Positions 28,452 to 37,040 of a DNA stretch of 64,000 nt are shown in pieces; the first letter of the stretch is position 1, and each line of letters opens with the position of its first letter. The notes beneath the pieces are model-generated. The model did no database searches, had not been told where the DNA came from, and saw only the letters and a program-made list of their open reading frames with translations. A program made the position numbers and the translations under genes. The stretch spans positions 35,299-99,298 of the forward strand of contig NZ_JAAZTU010000015.1 in NCBI RefSeq assembly GCF_012395185.1. The letters run 5' to 3'. The stretch is from Vibrio aestuarianus (GTDB taxonomy: Bacteria; Pseudomonadota; Gammaproteobacteria; Enterobacterales; Vibrionaceae).

Positions 28452-28844
28452 TCACCTTATCACCAACTCACTGTAGTGTGTTGAGGGATCGAACTCTCTA
28501 TCGAATACGAGGTTGGGATATGAATGTAATATCAATTCTGCCGTTGTATTTACAATACAACCATCTAAAAGATGACCTCCAATCATTTTTCCTTTGCTGT
28601 CTGATACCGCAATGTGCAGATGCAAATGCTCATTGGTTAGAGTGCCGCCTAATGAGATGATCTCAAATGGCTCTGCTAGATACAGGGTCGATTGGCCATC
28701 AGCTAGCCGAATTTTTAACTCAGATAAACATCCTACACATGAAGCAATATTACCTGCCTGGATCTTGTGCTCTTTCACCAATGCAGCAATAGACTGCTTG
28801 AGATCATGCCCTCGAGTTAGTCGTGATGCTGTCACTTTTAACAT
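28452..28844 (-). CDS. PPC (DUF296) domain protein
   Basis: This 130-residue single-domain protein has the PPC fold found in plant AT-hook proteins and in bacterial small proteins. Landmarks are LTRGHDLKQSIAALV, AGNIASCVGCLSELKIRLAD, HLHLHIAVSDSKGKMIGGHL and IVNTTAELILHSYPN; the H-x-H and GGHL residues form a likely metal or ligand site. Its start overlaps the stop of the TetR gene by 7 bases, so the two are translated together. The function of bacterial PPC proteins is unclear. Confidence 0.88.
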   Translation of the reverse strand: MLKVTASRLTRGHDLKQSIAALVKEHKIQAGNIASCVGCLSELKIRLADGQSTLYLAEPFEIISLGGTLTNEHLHLHIAVSDSKGKMIGGHLLDGCIVNTTAELILHSYPNLVFDREFDPSTHYSELVIR

Positions 28845-29425
28845 GCTGTATTTCCTCTTAATAGCGCTAACAACGCATCTAAAGCGTTTTCCAAATCCTC
28901 ATGACGTTGCGCTTTGCCCATAACCCGCATACCTTGCATTTGTACCAGTATTAAATGCGCGATGTGTTTCGCGGGTAAGGAATGGGGGAGTTGTTGTTCA
29001 TTTTGCGCATTTTTCAGGGCATTGGTAATAACCACAAGTAAGCCATCAAACAGTTCTTTGCTTTTTTGCAAAACATAATCGTCTTCGCCTGCATGCTCAA
29101 TCACGGCATTTTGCATAAAGCATCCGCAGCTATTTAGCCTTTGTAAATGAGCAAAGTTTTTTAAAAACAGCTCAAGTTCTGGCATTGATGCCGTGGGTTG
29201 ATTGAGCACATTGATTGGGGGAAGAGATACTGATTCTAGATACTTATCGATCGCCTCGTAATAGAGTTTTTGTTTATCTCCGTAAGTATTGTAGAGGCTA
29301 AACCGATTAATTTTCAGCGTGTCTACTAAGTCTGAAATCGCAGTATTAGCATAACCTTTTTGCCAAAACAGATGCATTGCCGCGAGCAGTTTCTCATCTC
29401 TATCAAAATTACTTTTACGTGCCAT
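28838..29425 (-). CDS. TetR-family repressor
   Basis: The 195-residue regulator has an N-terminal helix-turn-helix (NFDRDEKLLAAMHLFWQKGY, then ISDLVDTLKINRFSLYNTYG, DKQKLYYEAID) followed by a helical ligand-binding domain with cysteines in NSCGCFMQNAVIEHAGEDDY, resembling NemR/AcrR-like electrophile sensors. The start ATG is at 29425. It is divergent from a glutathione transferase gene, which it probably represses. Confidence 0.88.
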   Translation of the reverse strand: MARKSNFDRDEKLLAAMHLFWQKGYANTAISDLVDTLKINRFSLYNTYGDKQKLYYEAIDKYLESVSLPPINVLNQPTASMPELELFLKNFAHLQRLNSCGCFMQNAVIEHAGEDDYVLQKSKELFDGLLVVITNALKNAQNEQQLPHSLPAKHIAHLILVQMQGMRVMGKAQRHEDLENALDALLALLRGNTAC

Positions 29426-29455
29426 ATACCACACTTCTTAAAACAAAAAACATTC

Positions 29456-29485
29456 TTGACTGATCGTTTATAAAACGAGTAGAGT
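29456..29485 (+). promoter_or_regulatory. Promoter with embedded TetR operator candidate
   Basis: TTGACT (29456-29461) and TAGAGT (29480-29485) are separated by 18 bases. Between them lies the inverted repeat CGTTT-ATA-AAACG (29465-29477), the usual place for a repressor site. A second CGAACGTTC-like element follows near 29497. Confidence 0.5.
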
Positions 29486-29530
29486 CTAACCTAAACGAAC
29501 GTTCTGAAAAAGTAATTAAAAGGATATTAG

Positions 29531-30142
29531 ATGAAACTGTATGAGTTTGCGCCAACACCAAGCTGTCGACGAGTAAGCATATTTCTTAAAGAGTTAGGCT
29601 TAGACGTCCCTCGAGAGCAAGTGAATGTCAGAGAAGGAGATAACTTGTCTGCAGAATTCTTACAGAAGAGTGTAAACGGTAAGGTGCCATTATTAGAGCT
29701 AGATAGTGGTGAGACTATTTGCGAAAGCGTGGCGATTTGTCGATATTTTGATTCGATTAAAGAAAATGATTCATCCTTATTTGGCGACAGCGCATTAGAT
29801 AAAGCCCAAGTAGAAATGTGGCACCGAGTTGTTGAATTTCAAGGCCTTTACGCAGCATTTCAAGCATTCCGTAATATATCGGGAATTTATCAAGACCGTG
29901 AAACTTGCGTATCCGAGTGGGGGTATGAAAGTAAGCATCGAGTTGCGTCATTTTTACCTATTTTAGACCAGCGTTTATCTGATTCAGATTATGTAGCGAC
30001 TGAAAGATTTACTATCGTGGATATAACGGCATTTATATTCGTAGGTTTTGCAGAAAAAGCACTGGAACTTAATGTGTTAGAGACCTACCCAAACATTGCC
30101 CGTTGGTTTGAAGTGTTGAATCAGCGTCCATCCTTTCAGTAA
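29531..30142 (+). CDS. Glutathione S-transferase family protein
   Basis: The 203-residue cytosolic protein has a thioredoxin-like N-terminal domain (MKLYEFAPTPSCRRVSIFLK, then NGKVPLLELDSGETICESVA with the cis-Pro glutathione-binding turn and ESVAIC) and a helical C-terminal domain ending FTIVDITAFIFVGFAEKALE. Substrate is unknown. Together with the divergent TetR-PPC pair it looks like an electrophile or organic-compound detoxification unit. Confidence 0.9.
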   Translation: MKLYEFAPTPSCRRVSIFLKELGLDVPREQVNVREGDNLSAEFLQKSVNGKVPLLELDSGETICESVAICRYFDSIKENDSSLFGDSALDKAQVEMWHRVVEFQGLYAAFQAFRNISGIYQDRETCVSEWGYESKHRVASFLPILDQRLSDSDYVATERFTIVDITAFIFVGFAEKALELNVLETYPNIARWFEVLNQRPSFQ

Positions 30143-30200
30143 GCGATAGAGTAATCGGATTGTGTGACATTGTCACTTTTGTGTGCGAAGGAACTTATAA

Positions 30201-30219
30201 CCACAAGTGGTTTGGGTAT
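30201..30219. repeat. ERIC right-end fragment
   Basis: CCACAAGTGGTTTGGGTAT resembles an ERIC end (CTCCAAGTGGTTTGGGTATA orientation). It is very short and may be chance or decay. Confidence 0.35.
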
Positions 30220-30329
30220 GGAATATTCACTGCATTATTGCTCTCAGTGCACTTGCAAGCTGATAACAATAGTTTCTAATTTTTGGATTTACCATTACAC
30301 TTTGCGAAAAACATGATTAAGAAGTTATG

Positions 30330-30773
30330 ATGAACGAAGAGATAGAAACTTTCGATGAAGAAGAAATCGAAATAGAAGCTATTGGTATTGATGTTTCAGT
30401 GCAACCAATAGAGCTTTACAAAGTGCTTAAAATCGCCAACTTGGTCGATGGTGGAGGCCAAGCAAAGCACCTTATTAGTGATGGCTATGTCGCGGTAAAT
30501 GGTGAATTGGAAACAAGAAAGCGTCGTAAAATGTACGATGGAGACTTTTTTGAATTTAACCAAGAATACTATGTTGTGATTTGTGACCAACCTGTATCAG
30601 AGCGACCATCGGAAAAAGCTGAATCAGTAGTAAGTGAAGTGCCTAAAAAGAAAACCAAATCGAAGTCAAAAAAAGAACAGAAACCAACAGTAAGCCGTAA
30701 AAAAGAGCAAAAAGAATCATCCCCAATCCATAGAGATAAAGAGAGCGGACGCAATTCAATTGATTTCTTTTGA
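30330..30773 (+). CDS. S4-domain RNA-binding protein (YbcJ-like) with basic tail
   Basis: The protein of about 147 residues has an acidic N-terminus, a small S4 RNA-binding domain (IELYKVLKIANLVDGGGQAK, LISDGYVAVNGELETRKRRK, YDGDFFEF) and an unusually long Lys/Ser/Gln-rich tail (KKKTKSKSKKEQK). YbcJ proteins of E. coli lack that tail. An ATG at 30330 is favoured over 30327 because of spacing from AAGAAG. RNA contact through both domain and tail is likely (inference). Confidence 0.85.
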   Translation: MNEEIETFDEEEIEIEAIGIDVSVQPIELYKVLKIANLVDGGGQAKHLISDGYVAVNGELETRKRRKMYDGDFFEFNQEYYVVICDQPVSERPSEKAESVVSEVPKKKTKSKSKKEQKPTVSRKKEQKESSPIHRDKESGRNSIDFF

Positions 30774-30834
30774 TTGGTATTACTTCAAGCTGTAGTGTCT
30801 AATTGGAAAGGTGCACTTACTGTGGCGTATATAG

Positions 30835-30858
30835 TAAAGGGAGCAAATGCTCCCTTTA
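30835..30858. terminator. Bidirectional terminator
   Basis: AAAGGGAGCA (30836-30845) pairs with TGCTCCCTTT (30848-30857) around a 2-base loop between converging genes. Confidence 0.7.
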
Positions 30859-30865
30859 TTAATTT

Positions 30866-31036
30866 TCAACGCCATTTGTCATCATCCAATGGTGACTCGT
30901 CGTCGAAAGGGTGATCAGCTTTACTTAGTAGCACTTCCAATTGGTACTCTAACTGGTTAACCGTTTCGTAGTCACCTTCTGAGCATGCAACATAAATTTG
31001 CTGTTCAAGTGCTTCAATGCTATCTCGTATTGCCAT
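30866..31036 (-). CDS. Small conserved-looking protein of 56 residues
   Basis: MAIRDSIEALEQQIYVACSE opens a short, acidic, helical protein that ends DDDKWR. A very strong ribosome binding site, AGGAGGT, lies 5 bases before the ATG at 31036, so it is probably real even though the frame is open farther upstream. It follows the cis/trans isomerase gene on the same strand by 34 bases and may be co-transcribed. No function is recognised. Confidence 0.65.
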   Translation of the reverse strand: MAIRDSIEALEQQIYVACSEGDYETVNQLEYQLEVLLSKADHPFDDESPLDDDKWR

Positions 31037-31070
31037 CGCGCACCTCCTGTATCCACTGATTAAGCGATTT

Positions 31071-33425
31071 TTATCTATTCTCAAATCTATTGTAGTCAAG
31101 TAAACCAAATTCGATAGGTTGATTTTTCTTATACCAAGCATGAACTTTATCGCTAAATGGCCAAAAGTCTGGTGAGCTACGACGAATTGCAAATCTATCT
31201 AATAGCTTAACGTAATCTTCTTCATTTCGCATATTGGTTAGGCGTTCAACCAATTCAGGAATATTTTTTTCTTCCATTGACAGATAAGCCTCGGGATAAC
31301 TGCCTAGAACACCTCTGACTATGGTCAAATCATCATTTGCTGGGTCGCGGTTACTTTTTTCATCGAATAAGCTCGAAATGTTAGTGTGCGCGTTATTATG
31401 TAGCAGTGTAAATAACTGTTCTTGCCCTTGCTTTGATTTGATCATTATCATGGTGACCTGAGGTATTGAAAGTAAGCCTTCTCCCTTTATCTTATTGATC
31501 CCCGAAAGTAACCATTCATTTTGTTGAGAAAAACCAGTGTTGACGATATTAAAACGATCTGACAGTACGGGTTCTAGTTTTTCTTTTAATTTATCATACA
31601 GTTCTGATTTCGGATCGTCAGAATGGTACACAACACCGGTAGGTTGATCGAATGGAGCAACATTGCGCAGTAAGTATTCGGTTAAATATCGACTTTGATT
31701 TTGATACCAGCTTGAGTGCTCTTTGTGTCGCATATCGCGTGGCAAAAGTGAGAGAAAATTACTTTCCCCTTCAAGGCGCAGAAAGTCCATGAACATTCGG
31801 GTAATGAGTTGATGACCGAAATTACCGTAAACATCAAATCCTGCCACTAATAAATAGTGAATTCGTTCGAGCAGAGCATAATCTAAAATCCAAGCTGTTT
31901 TGGGCTTTTCCCCAACTAGGCCTTGTACAACCGAGGCACTATCAAAATGACGGAACACAGTGAGCGCAGCATTAGGGTTTACACCATCACCAGTCCATAG
32001 AATGTCTGTTGTGAGATTTTCACCATTTTTGAACCACTGATTGCTTGCCTCAGATTTTGCTTGTAAGTAACGCGCTTGTTGCTTAGAAAAGTGCACCCAA
32101 TTGTGGATTGGTAAGGTATTACTTTCAAGCTCACCTGGCAGGTCTAAATTGTCTTTTTGTGAACGATAAAAATCGTTAACTTCCGGCAAGTCGGCTTTTT
32201 CTGGATCAACAAAGAAAACCCAAAAGCGGTCGTTAATTACGTTGAGTGCTAACTGCCCACGACATACAGGGCCTTTTATATACGCCATCACTGTATTTTG
32301 AGCGTTATCCAACATGAATTTGAAGCGAGCTTTTACTGGCAGTGCATCAAAAGCCGTCATCGGGTTTGCCGAAACGTTGACATCGTAACTGGGTAGTTCG
32401 GCGACTTGGTAATCGGCATCAATGAACCATGTTTTCCAATCTTCAATTCGTTTTCGGTTCAGCGCAAACGGCATATGTGTTTTATCAACGATGCTGCCTT
32501 GCTCTGGTATTAAGCGATAATAAACTCGCTCAACTCCTGGGTCATCATAAGGTCTGCGAGTGCTAATACGCTTAACAGGTTGTCCGGGCGGAGTTTCTGA
32601 ACGAACTAAAGAGAAGAACCTAGGTTGTCCTTCAAGCTCAGAAAAATAGAGATGCGATAAAAATAGATGCTCATAGATATAGCGAGCCGTCAGCTGGTTT
32701 TTTCTGGCACTGTAGTTCAACACCTTTTCATATTGATCAACAAGTGTGGCTTGCTCGGCGGTTAGTGGTATGTGCGCATTCATCAGCGCGCCATCTTTTA
32801 ACCAAGTCAGCAACGTATTGTATTCGTGATCACTTAGGTTTGGCATACCATAAGGCATTCCCCACGTTGGGTAGTCTTTTTGGTATTGTGAATACTCTTC
32901 AATGGTTGGGCAAATTTGTTCTCTGTCTATTGAAAAATCAAACCCCTCTAACTGAGCCTGCGAAGGGAGCGGGTGAGTCTCTTTTTGCATGAGTAGCTTT
33001 GCCACTAACCCAGCTTCCATATTGGCGGTAGGGGTTTGGTCTCGCTCATTCAGCACTGGGTGAAAGCCAAAGTCTCGCCACTGTTGGGTAAATTCAGCAT
33101 CTTCAAATAGACGGGTTGGCTTCGATGCGGTCAGGCGAGTGCCTTGGTAAACAAGCTCTTTGCTCGCACCGCGATCAATACCTTCCACGGAAGACATTTT
33201 CAGTTGGCAAGGCGCATCATAACAGGCGTGACAAACAACACAGCGATTATCAATAATCGGTTTGACTTGATTTAGGAAGAACTCTGCGTGTTGAGAATCC
33301 AAAGGCGTTTGCCTCGCTTGAACTTTTGGCTCACCAAACAATTGGTCATAATTAAGCCCTGCATACATTGCACAACCTGAAAACAGTGCAACAAGAGTAA
33401 CAATAATAAGTCGACGAAATGGCAT
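31071..33425 (-). CDS. cti: Periplasmic fatty acid cis/trans isomerase
   Basis: Cti is a cytochrome-c-type heme protein that turns cis membrane fatty acids into trans forms under solvent or heat stress. The 784 residues start with a signal peptide containing a lipobox-like FSGC, followed by the heme-binding motif CVVCHACYDAPCQ. The C-terminal region YPEAYLSMEEKNIPELVERL is typical. The product is full length. It is common in vibrios and pseudomonads. Confidence 0.92.
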   Translation of the reverse strand: MPFRRLIIVTLVALFSGCAMYAGLNYDQLFGEPKVQARQTPLDSQHAEFFLNQVKPIIDNRCVVCHACYDAPCQLKMSSVEGIDRGASKELVYQGTRLTASKPTRLFEDAEFTQQWRDFGFHPVLNERDQTPTANMEAGLVAKLLMQKETHPLPSQAQLEGFDFSIDREQICPTIEEYSQYQKDYPTWGMPYGMPNLSDHEYNTLLTWLKDGALMNAHIPLTAEQATLVDQYEKVLNYSARKNQLTARYIYEHLFLSHLYFSELEGQPRFFSLVRSETPPGQPVKRISTRRPYDDPGVERVYYRLIPEQGSIVDKTHMPFALNRKRIEDWKTWFIDADYQVAELPSYDVNVSANPMTAFDALPVKARFKFMLDNAQNTVMAYIKGPVCRGQLALNVINDRFWVFFVDPEKADLPEVNDFYRSQKDNLDLPGELESNTLPIHNWVHFSKQQARYLQAKSEASNQWFKNGENLTTDILWTGDGVNPNAALTVFRHFDSASVVQGLVGEKPKTAWILDYALLERIHYLLVAGFDVYGNFGHQLITRMFMDFLRLEGESNFLSLLPRDMRHKEHSSWYQNQSRYLTEYLLRNVAPFDQPTGVVYHSDDPKSELYDKLKEKLEPVLSDRFNIVNTGFSQQNEWLLSGINKIKGEGLLSIPQVTMIMIKSKQGQEQLFTLLHNNAHTNISSLFDEKSNRDPANDDLTIVRGVLGSYPEAYLSMEEKNIPELVERLTNMRNEEDYVKLLDRFAIRRSSPDFWPFSDKVHAWYKKNQPIEFGLLDYNRFENR

Positions 33426-33656
33426 AGGATTAAATGTCTGAAGAATGTGTGGTTATTAAAGCAAATAATCTCAGATCACGCCACTCACCGTGTAGTATTT
33501 ATACTCCATTTAGTTGCATTTAAAACACAAGTTATGTTCAATCTTTAATCGATCAAATGAGATTTGCTCGTTTAATGCCCACTTAGATGTTTTTCGTTAA
33601 AAAAAGAGTTTTCTTTTCAGTTAGATGTGGCATATTAGTCGGGTCTTCAAGACATA

Positions 33657-33731
<75 letters not shown>

Positions 33732-33864
33732 ATCTTCTCGAGCTCGAAAATACCCCATAAGTTTTTAAAATAGCCGCTTAATTGCGTGCTTTGTCGTATC
33801 TGCCGTTTGATTTACTAAAGAACTCTATATTGGTTAGATTCCAAATACATCTTCGAGTACAAGT

Positions 33865-33905
33865 GTAAAAATCTATCAGCTGAAATGGAGCTGATAGATT
33901 TTTAC
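33865..33905. terminator. Very stable hairpin, likely bidirectional terminator
   Basis: A perfect 17-base stem (GTAAAAATCTATCAGCT against AGCTGATAGATTTTTAC) with a 7-base loop lies between the tRNA-Gly gene and the leftward pncB. T tracts are present in both directions. Confidence 0.7.
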
Positions 33906-33985
33906 GTCCAAACTGGCCAGTTACAAAAAGACTATAGTGTTTTATAACGCTTCTACTCAATAAGACAAATAATGGTAGACCAGGC

Positions 33986-35239
33986 TTAACTTGCTCTGTC
34001 TAACTCAACGCCCATTCCAAAGCATTGTTTTAAGTGGTTAAGAAAATGTGGGTCTTCACACATTGCTTTTTCAGGTTCGTCACTGATTTTTGCGACGGCT
34101 TTACCATTGCACTGTGCCATTTTAACCACCATCGATAATGGCTTGTATCGCTTATTATTGCTCTGCCAATCGCCCATATCATTAGCTAAGAATGTACCAA
34201 TTCCAAAACTAATATTCGCTCTTTGGCTGAAGTACTGACAAATCTCTAGCGCTCTGTCGAAGTCGAGGCTATCTGTGAAAATTAATATTTTCGACATTGG
34301 ATCAATACCCAAAGCTTGATAGTGAGCAATCATCTTATCGCCCCATATCAATGGGCATCCTGAATCGTGACGGACCCCAGCGTAAGCGTTGGCGCGCTGC
34401 GCGGTAAAGTCATTTAAGAACGCATCTATGCTAATTGTATCGGTAAGGGCAATGCCCAATTTGCCTTTAAAAGTTTCGTGCCATCTATCTAGTGCGATTG
34501 CTTGGGATTGAGCCGTGTCGACTAGTCGCTGGTGGGCCATAAACCATTCGTGCGCAACAGTACCAATTGGGGTCAGTTGAAATTTTTTAGCAAGGTGGTA
34601 ATTGCTAGTACCAGACATCAGCTCTGGCGCATGTTGACGAAAATAGTCAACCACATCGTGCTGAACCTGAGCACTGAAGCGGCGGCGGCTACCCATCTCA
34701 GAAAACTGGAAATTAGTAATCTCGTGTCGGGCTAACTCAGTTTTTAGTTTGTTGACCTTATTTTGCAAAACATTGTGAAATTGCGCGTAGGGAATACCAC
34801 TCCACAGCTCACGGTTACGCACTTCCGAGATAATACTCATCACCAAGGTTTCATACAAAATGGTTTCATGCCAAATCCCTTGTATGGAGACTTTTAATTG
34901 ATTTTGACCATGCTCATCAGTGACGGATACGGTCACTTGTTGTTTTGGAGCAAATCTGAATTTCGCTAAGTAGCTCAGAAAACCTTGGTCGAGATGAGGC
35001 GCTTGGCAGTGTAAATAGTCTATTTCATCACGATTAAAATGACAGTCAGCGAGTTTGTTAATCTCTTGCTCTATTTGGTGTTTAAAACCAGTCAGGTTTT
35101 CATCTGAACGAACAATGAGTTCATAACGTACTTGAGTTTCAGGATAGAGCCGATAAGCAGCACACATCATGTTGATCTTATAAACATCAAGATCAAGCGC
35201 GCTTTGAATGATTTTGTGGTTGAAAAGCTTGGCATTCAT
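33986..35239 (-). CDS. pncB: Nicotinate phosphoribosyltransferase
   Basis: It converts nicotinate and PRPP to nicotinate mononucleotide in the Preiss-Handler NAD salvage route. The 417 residues contain LDLDVYKINMMCAAYRLYPE, FQFSEMGSRRRFSAQVQHDV, GTSNYHLAKKFQLTPIGTVA with a nearby HEWFMAH, and ILIFTDSLDFDRALEICQYF. It is divergent from the NrtR-like regulator and nicotinamidase genes, which complete the pathway from nicotinamide. Confidence 0.95.
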   Translation of the reverse strand: MNAKLFNHKIIQSALDLDVYKINMMCAAYRLYPETQVRYELIVRSDENLTGFKHQIEQEINKLADCHFNRDEIDYLHCQAPHLDQGFLSYLAKFRFAPKQQVTVSVTDEHGQNQLKVSIQGIWHETILYETLVMSIISEVRNRELWSGIPYAQFHNVLQNKVNKLKTELARHEITNFQFSEMGSRRRFSAQVQHDVVDYFRQHAPELMSGTSNYHLAKKFQLTPIGTVAHEWFMAHQRLVDTAQSQAIALDRWHETFKGKLGIALTDTISIDAFLNDFTAQRANAYAGVRHDSGCPLIWGDKMIAHYQALGIDPMSKILIFTDSLDFDRALEICQYFSQRANISFGIGTFLANDMGDWQSNNKRYKPLSMVVKMAQCNGKAVAKISDEPEKAMCEDPHFLNHLKQCFGMGVELDRAS

Positions 35240-35431
35240 ACGGCCATCCTATCTTTTATCTGGCTCTTACTGGTTGGCACTTTAGTAATTTGCATTTGGT
35301 TTGTCAAATTACGTTATTAACCATAATTTAGCACTTTGGGTTGGATTGCGCCTATTACCTTTTAGTCTATGCTATCTAATCGGTTTATCTTATTGGCATA
35401 CGCTTAAAGGTGGCCGTCTCAAAATAAATAA

Positions 35432-35451
35432 GGTTAGTCACGGTTAGTTAC
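35432..35451. repeat. Tandem 10-base repeat in the pncB-nrtR control region
   Basis: GGTTAGTCAC is followed directly by GGTTAGTTAC. It is just upstream of the promoter for the regulator gene and may be part of its operator. Confidence 0.45.
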
Positions 35452-35458
35452 TTTCCTG

Positions 35459-35486
35459 TTGACCTGTAATTTGGCAGTGGTAATGT
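35459..35486 (+). promoter_or_regulatory. Predicted promoter of the NrtR-like gene
   Basis: TTGACC and TAATGT are separated by 16 bases, 30 bases upstream of the ATG at 35518. Confidence 0.4.
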
Positions 35487-35517
35487 AACCAACAATTAGG
35501 GACTTAGGAAACTGACG

Positions 35518-36231
35518 ATGATAGTGACCATTGACATGATATGTCTTCGAATTGGAACACAAGGCTTGGAGGTGTTATTGATTAAGCGCAATAACCCTGA
35601 TCGGCCGCAACATGGTCTGTGGTCTATTCCCGGTGGATTCGTATTTGAGCAAGACCTTACTGAGCAAGGTGGGCAGCAAGCCGATCAAGATTTTGAAGCA
35701 GCACGTAAACGTATATGTCGGCAAAAAATTCACACCTATCCGCACTACATTAGTGAGCCTATGGTTGAGGGGAACCCCAAGCGAGACCCAGATGGTTGGA
35801 GTGTGACGATTGCGCACTATGCGCTGCTCAATAATGCCAATGTTGAGCAGATTGAAAACAGTGGGCTGTGCCAAGAGCAATTAAGATGGTTTACCCTTGA
35901 GCGCGTGCTAAAGGATGAAATTGAACTGGCTTTTGACCATGCTGAGCTCATTAAATTGGCATGGAAGAAACTAAGAGCTGCGGTTGAATATACGTCAGTG
36001 GCACTGTTTGTTTTGGAAAAAGAGTTTTTGGTGTCAGATATTATCGCTGTCTATGCAAAGTTCGGCGTCGAGGTTAATCGTATGACAGTCAAGCGTCGCT
36101 TGATTGATACTGGCGTGATTGTGAGTGCGAAGAAAATGGCGTCGACCAATAAAGGGAAGGGCGGTAAGCCGGCGCAGGTTTATAGCCTTAGTGAAAAAAG
36201 TGTGACTTATTTTCAGACCTGTCTGCGCTAA
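35518..36231 (+). CDS. nrtR: NrtR-type Nudix transcriptional regulator of NAD metabolism
   Basis: The 237-residue protein joins an inactive Nudix sensor (IKRNNPDRPQHGLWSIPGGF) to a C-terminal winged helix (YTSVALFVLEKEFLVSDIIA, then VNRMTVKRRLIDTGVI). In the Nudix box the expected RELxEE-type residues read ARKRICRQKI, so hydrolysis is unlikely, as in NrtR repressors that sense ADP-ribose. Divergence from pncB and adjacency to pncA support a role in NAD salvage control. It is annotated by analogy; the operator is not established. Confidence 0.9.
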   Translation: MIVTIDMICLRIGTQGLEVLLIKRNNPDRPQHGLWSIPGGFVFEQDLTEQGGQQADQDFEAARKRICRQKIHTYPHYISEPMVEGNPKRDPDGWSVTIAHYALLNNANVEQIENSGLCQEQLRWFTLERVLKDEIELAFDHAELIKLAWKKLRAAVEYTSVALFVLEKEFLVSDIIAVYAKFGVEVNRMTVKRRLIDTGVIVSAKKMASTNKGKGGKPAQVYSLSEKSVTYFQTCLR

Positions 36232-36250
36232 ACCCAACAAGGAGTGAATC

Positions 36251-36898
36251 ATGCAAATGCAAACCATAAAGATTGATAAAGCCAAAACAGCTTCGGTTGA
36301 TGTGGACCCGCAGAAAGGTTTTAGTGAGCTATGTCCTAATGAGCTACCTGTTGCGGGGGCATTAGAGATTGTTGATGAGCTTAAACACAACCACAGTAAA
36401 GCCAGTGTAAGATTGGTGTCTCGTGATATGCACCCACCAGGTGCGGCTTGGGAAGCTCAATCACCCGATAAGATGCTGCAACCGGTAGGATTGCCAGAAG
36501 TAGACATTAAGTGGAACCCGCATTGTGTGGTAGGAACGCTTGGCGTTGAGCTGCTACCTGGCTTGCCTGCTGTTCGCGAGTACGACTTTCAACTTAACAA
36601 AGGCATTGACCCAGACGCTCATCCATACGGGGCGTTTTATCACGATCAAGCAGATACGTTGTCTACCGGTGGGATTGAATTTCTGCGAGCAAAAGCGATA
36701 GATACCGTGATTGTGGGTGGGTTAGCTTTAGATTTTTGTGTCAAGAAATCAGTCGAGCAGCTTCTTGATGCCGGTTTTCGTGTGATCCTAAACCTCGCCT
36801 CGACGCGAGCCGTTTTTCCAGAAAATGCAATCACGGTTATTGGCGAACTGGCCGACAAAGGCGTGATATTGGTCGAAAATTCGGACGCTATACAATAA
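36251..36898 (+). CDS. pncA: Nicotinamidase (isochorismatase family)
   Basis: It hydrolyses nicotinamide to nicotinate, the substrate of PncB. The 215 residues carry the catalytic triad: Asp19 in VDVDPQKGF, Lys117 in QLNKGID and Cys163 in GLALDFCVKKS; Asp60 and His61 in SRDMHPPGAAW are metal ligands. The ATG at 36251 follows AAGGAG. It is 19 bases after the NrtR-like gene and presumably in one operon. Confidence 0.9.
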   Translation: MQMQTIKIDKAKTASVDVDPQKGFSELCPNELPVAGALEIVDELKHNHSKASVRLVSRDMHPPGAAWEAQSPDKMLQPVGLPEVDIKWNPHCVVGTLGVELLPGLPAVREYDFQLNKGIDPDAHPYGAFYHDQADTLSTGGIEFLRAKAIDTVIVGGLALDFCVKKSVEQLLDAGFRVILNLASTRAVFPENAITVIGELADKGVILVENSDAIQ

Positions 36899-37040
36899 GT
36901 CTGTTTAACGGTGGTTGTAGGCCATTTTTACTACGTTATTGGATTATCAAGTAGAAAACTACATTTCAAAGTTTCTACCTTGTACAAAGAACCCACAAAC
37001 CGCTGCAAAGATCAGCTTGAAAGGTCAACACGCCCTAGGC

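Noticed and set aside
33778..33960. 60-codon leftward frame over the long hairpin
   Set aside because: It is built on the inverted repeat itself and shows no protein-like features.
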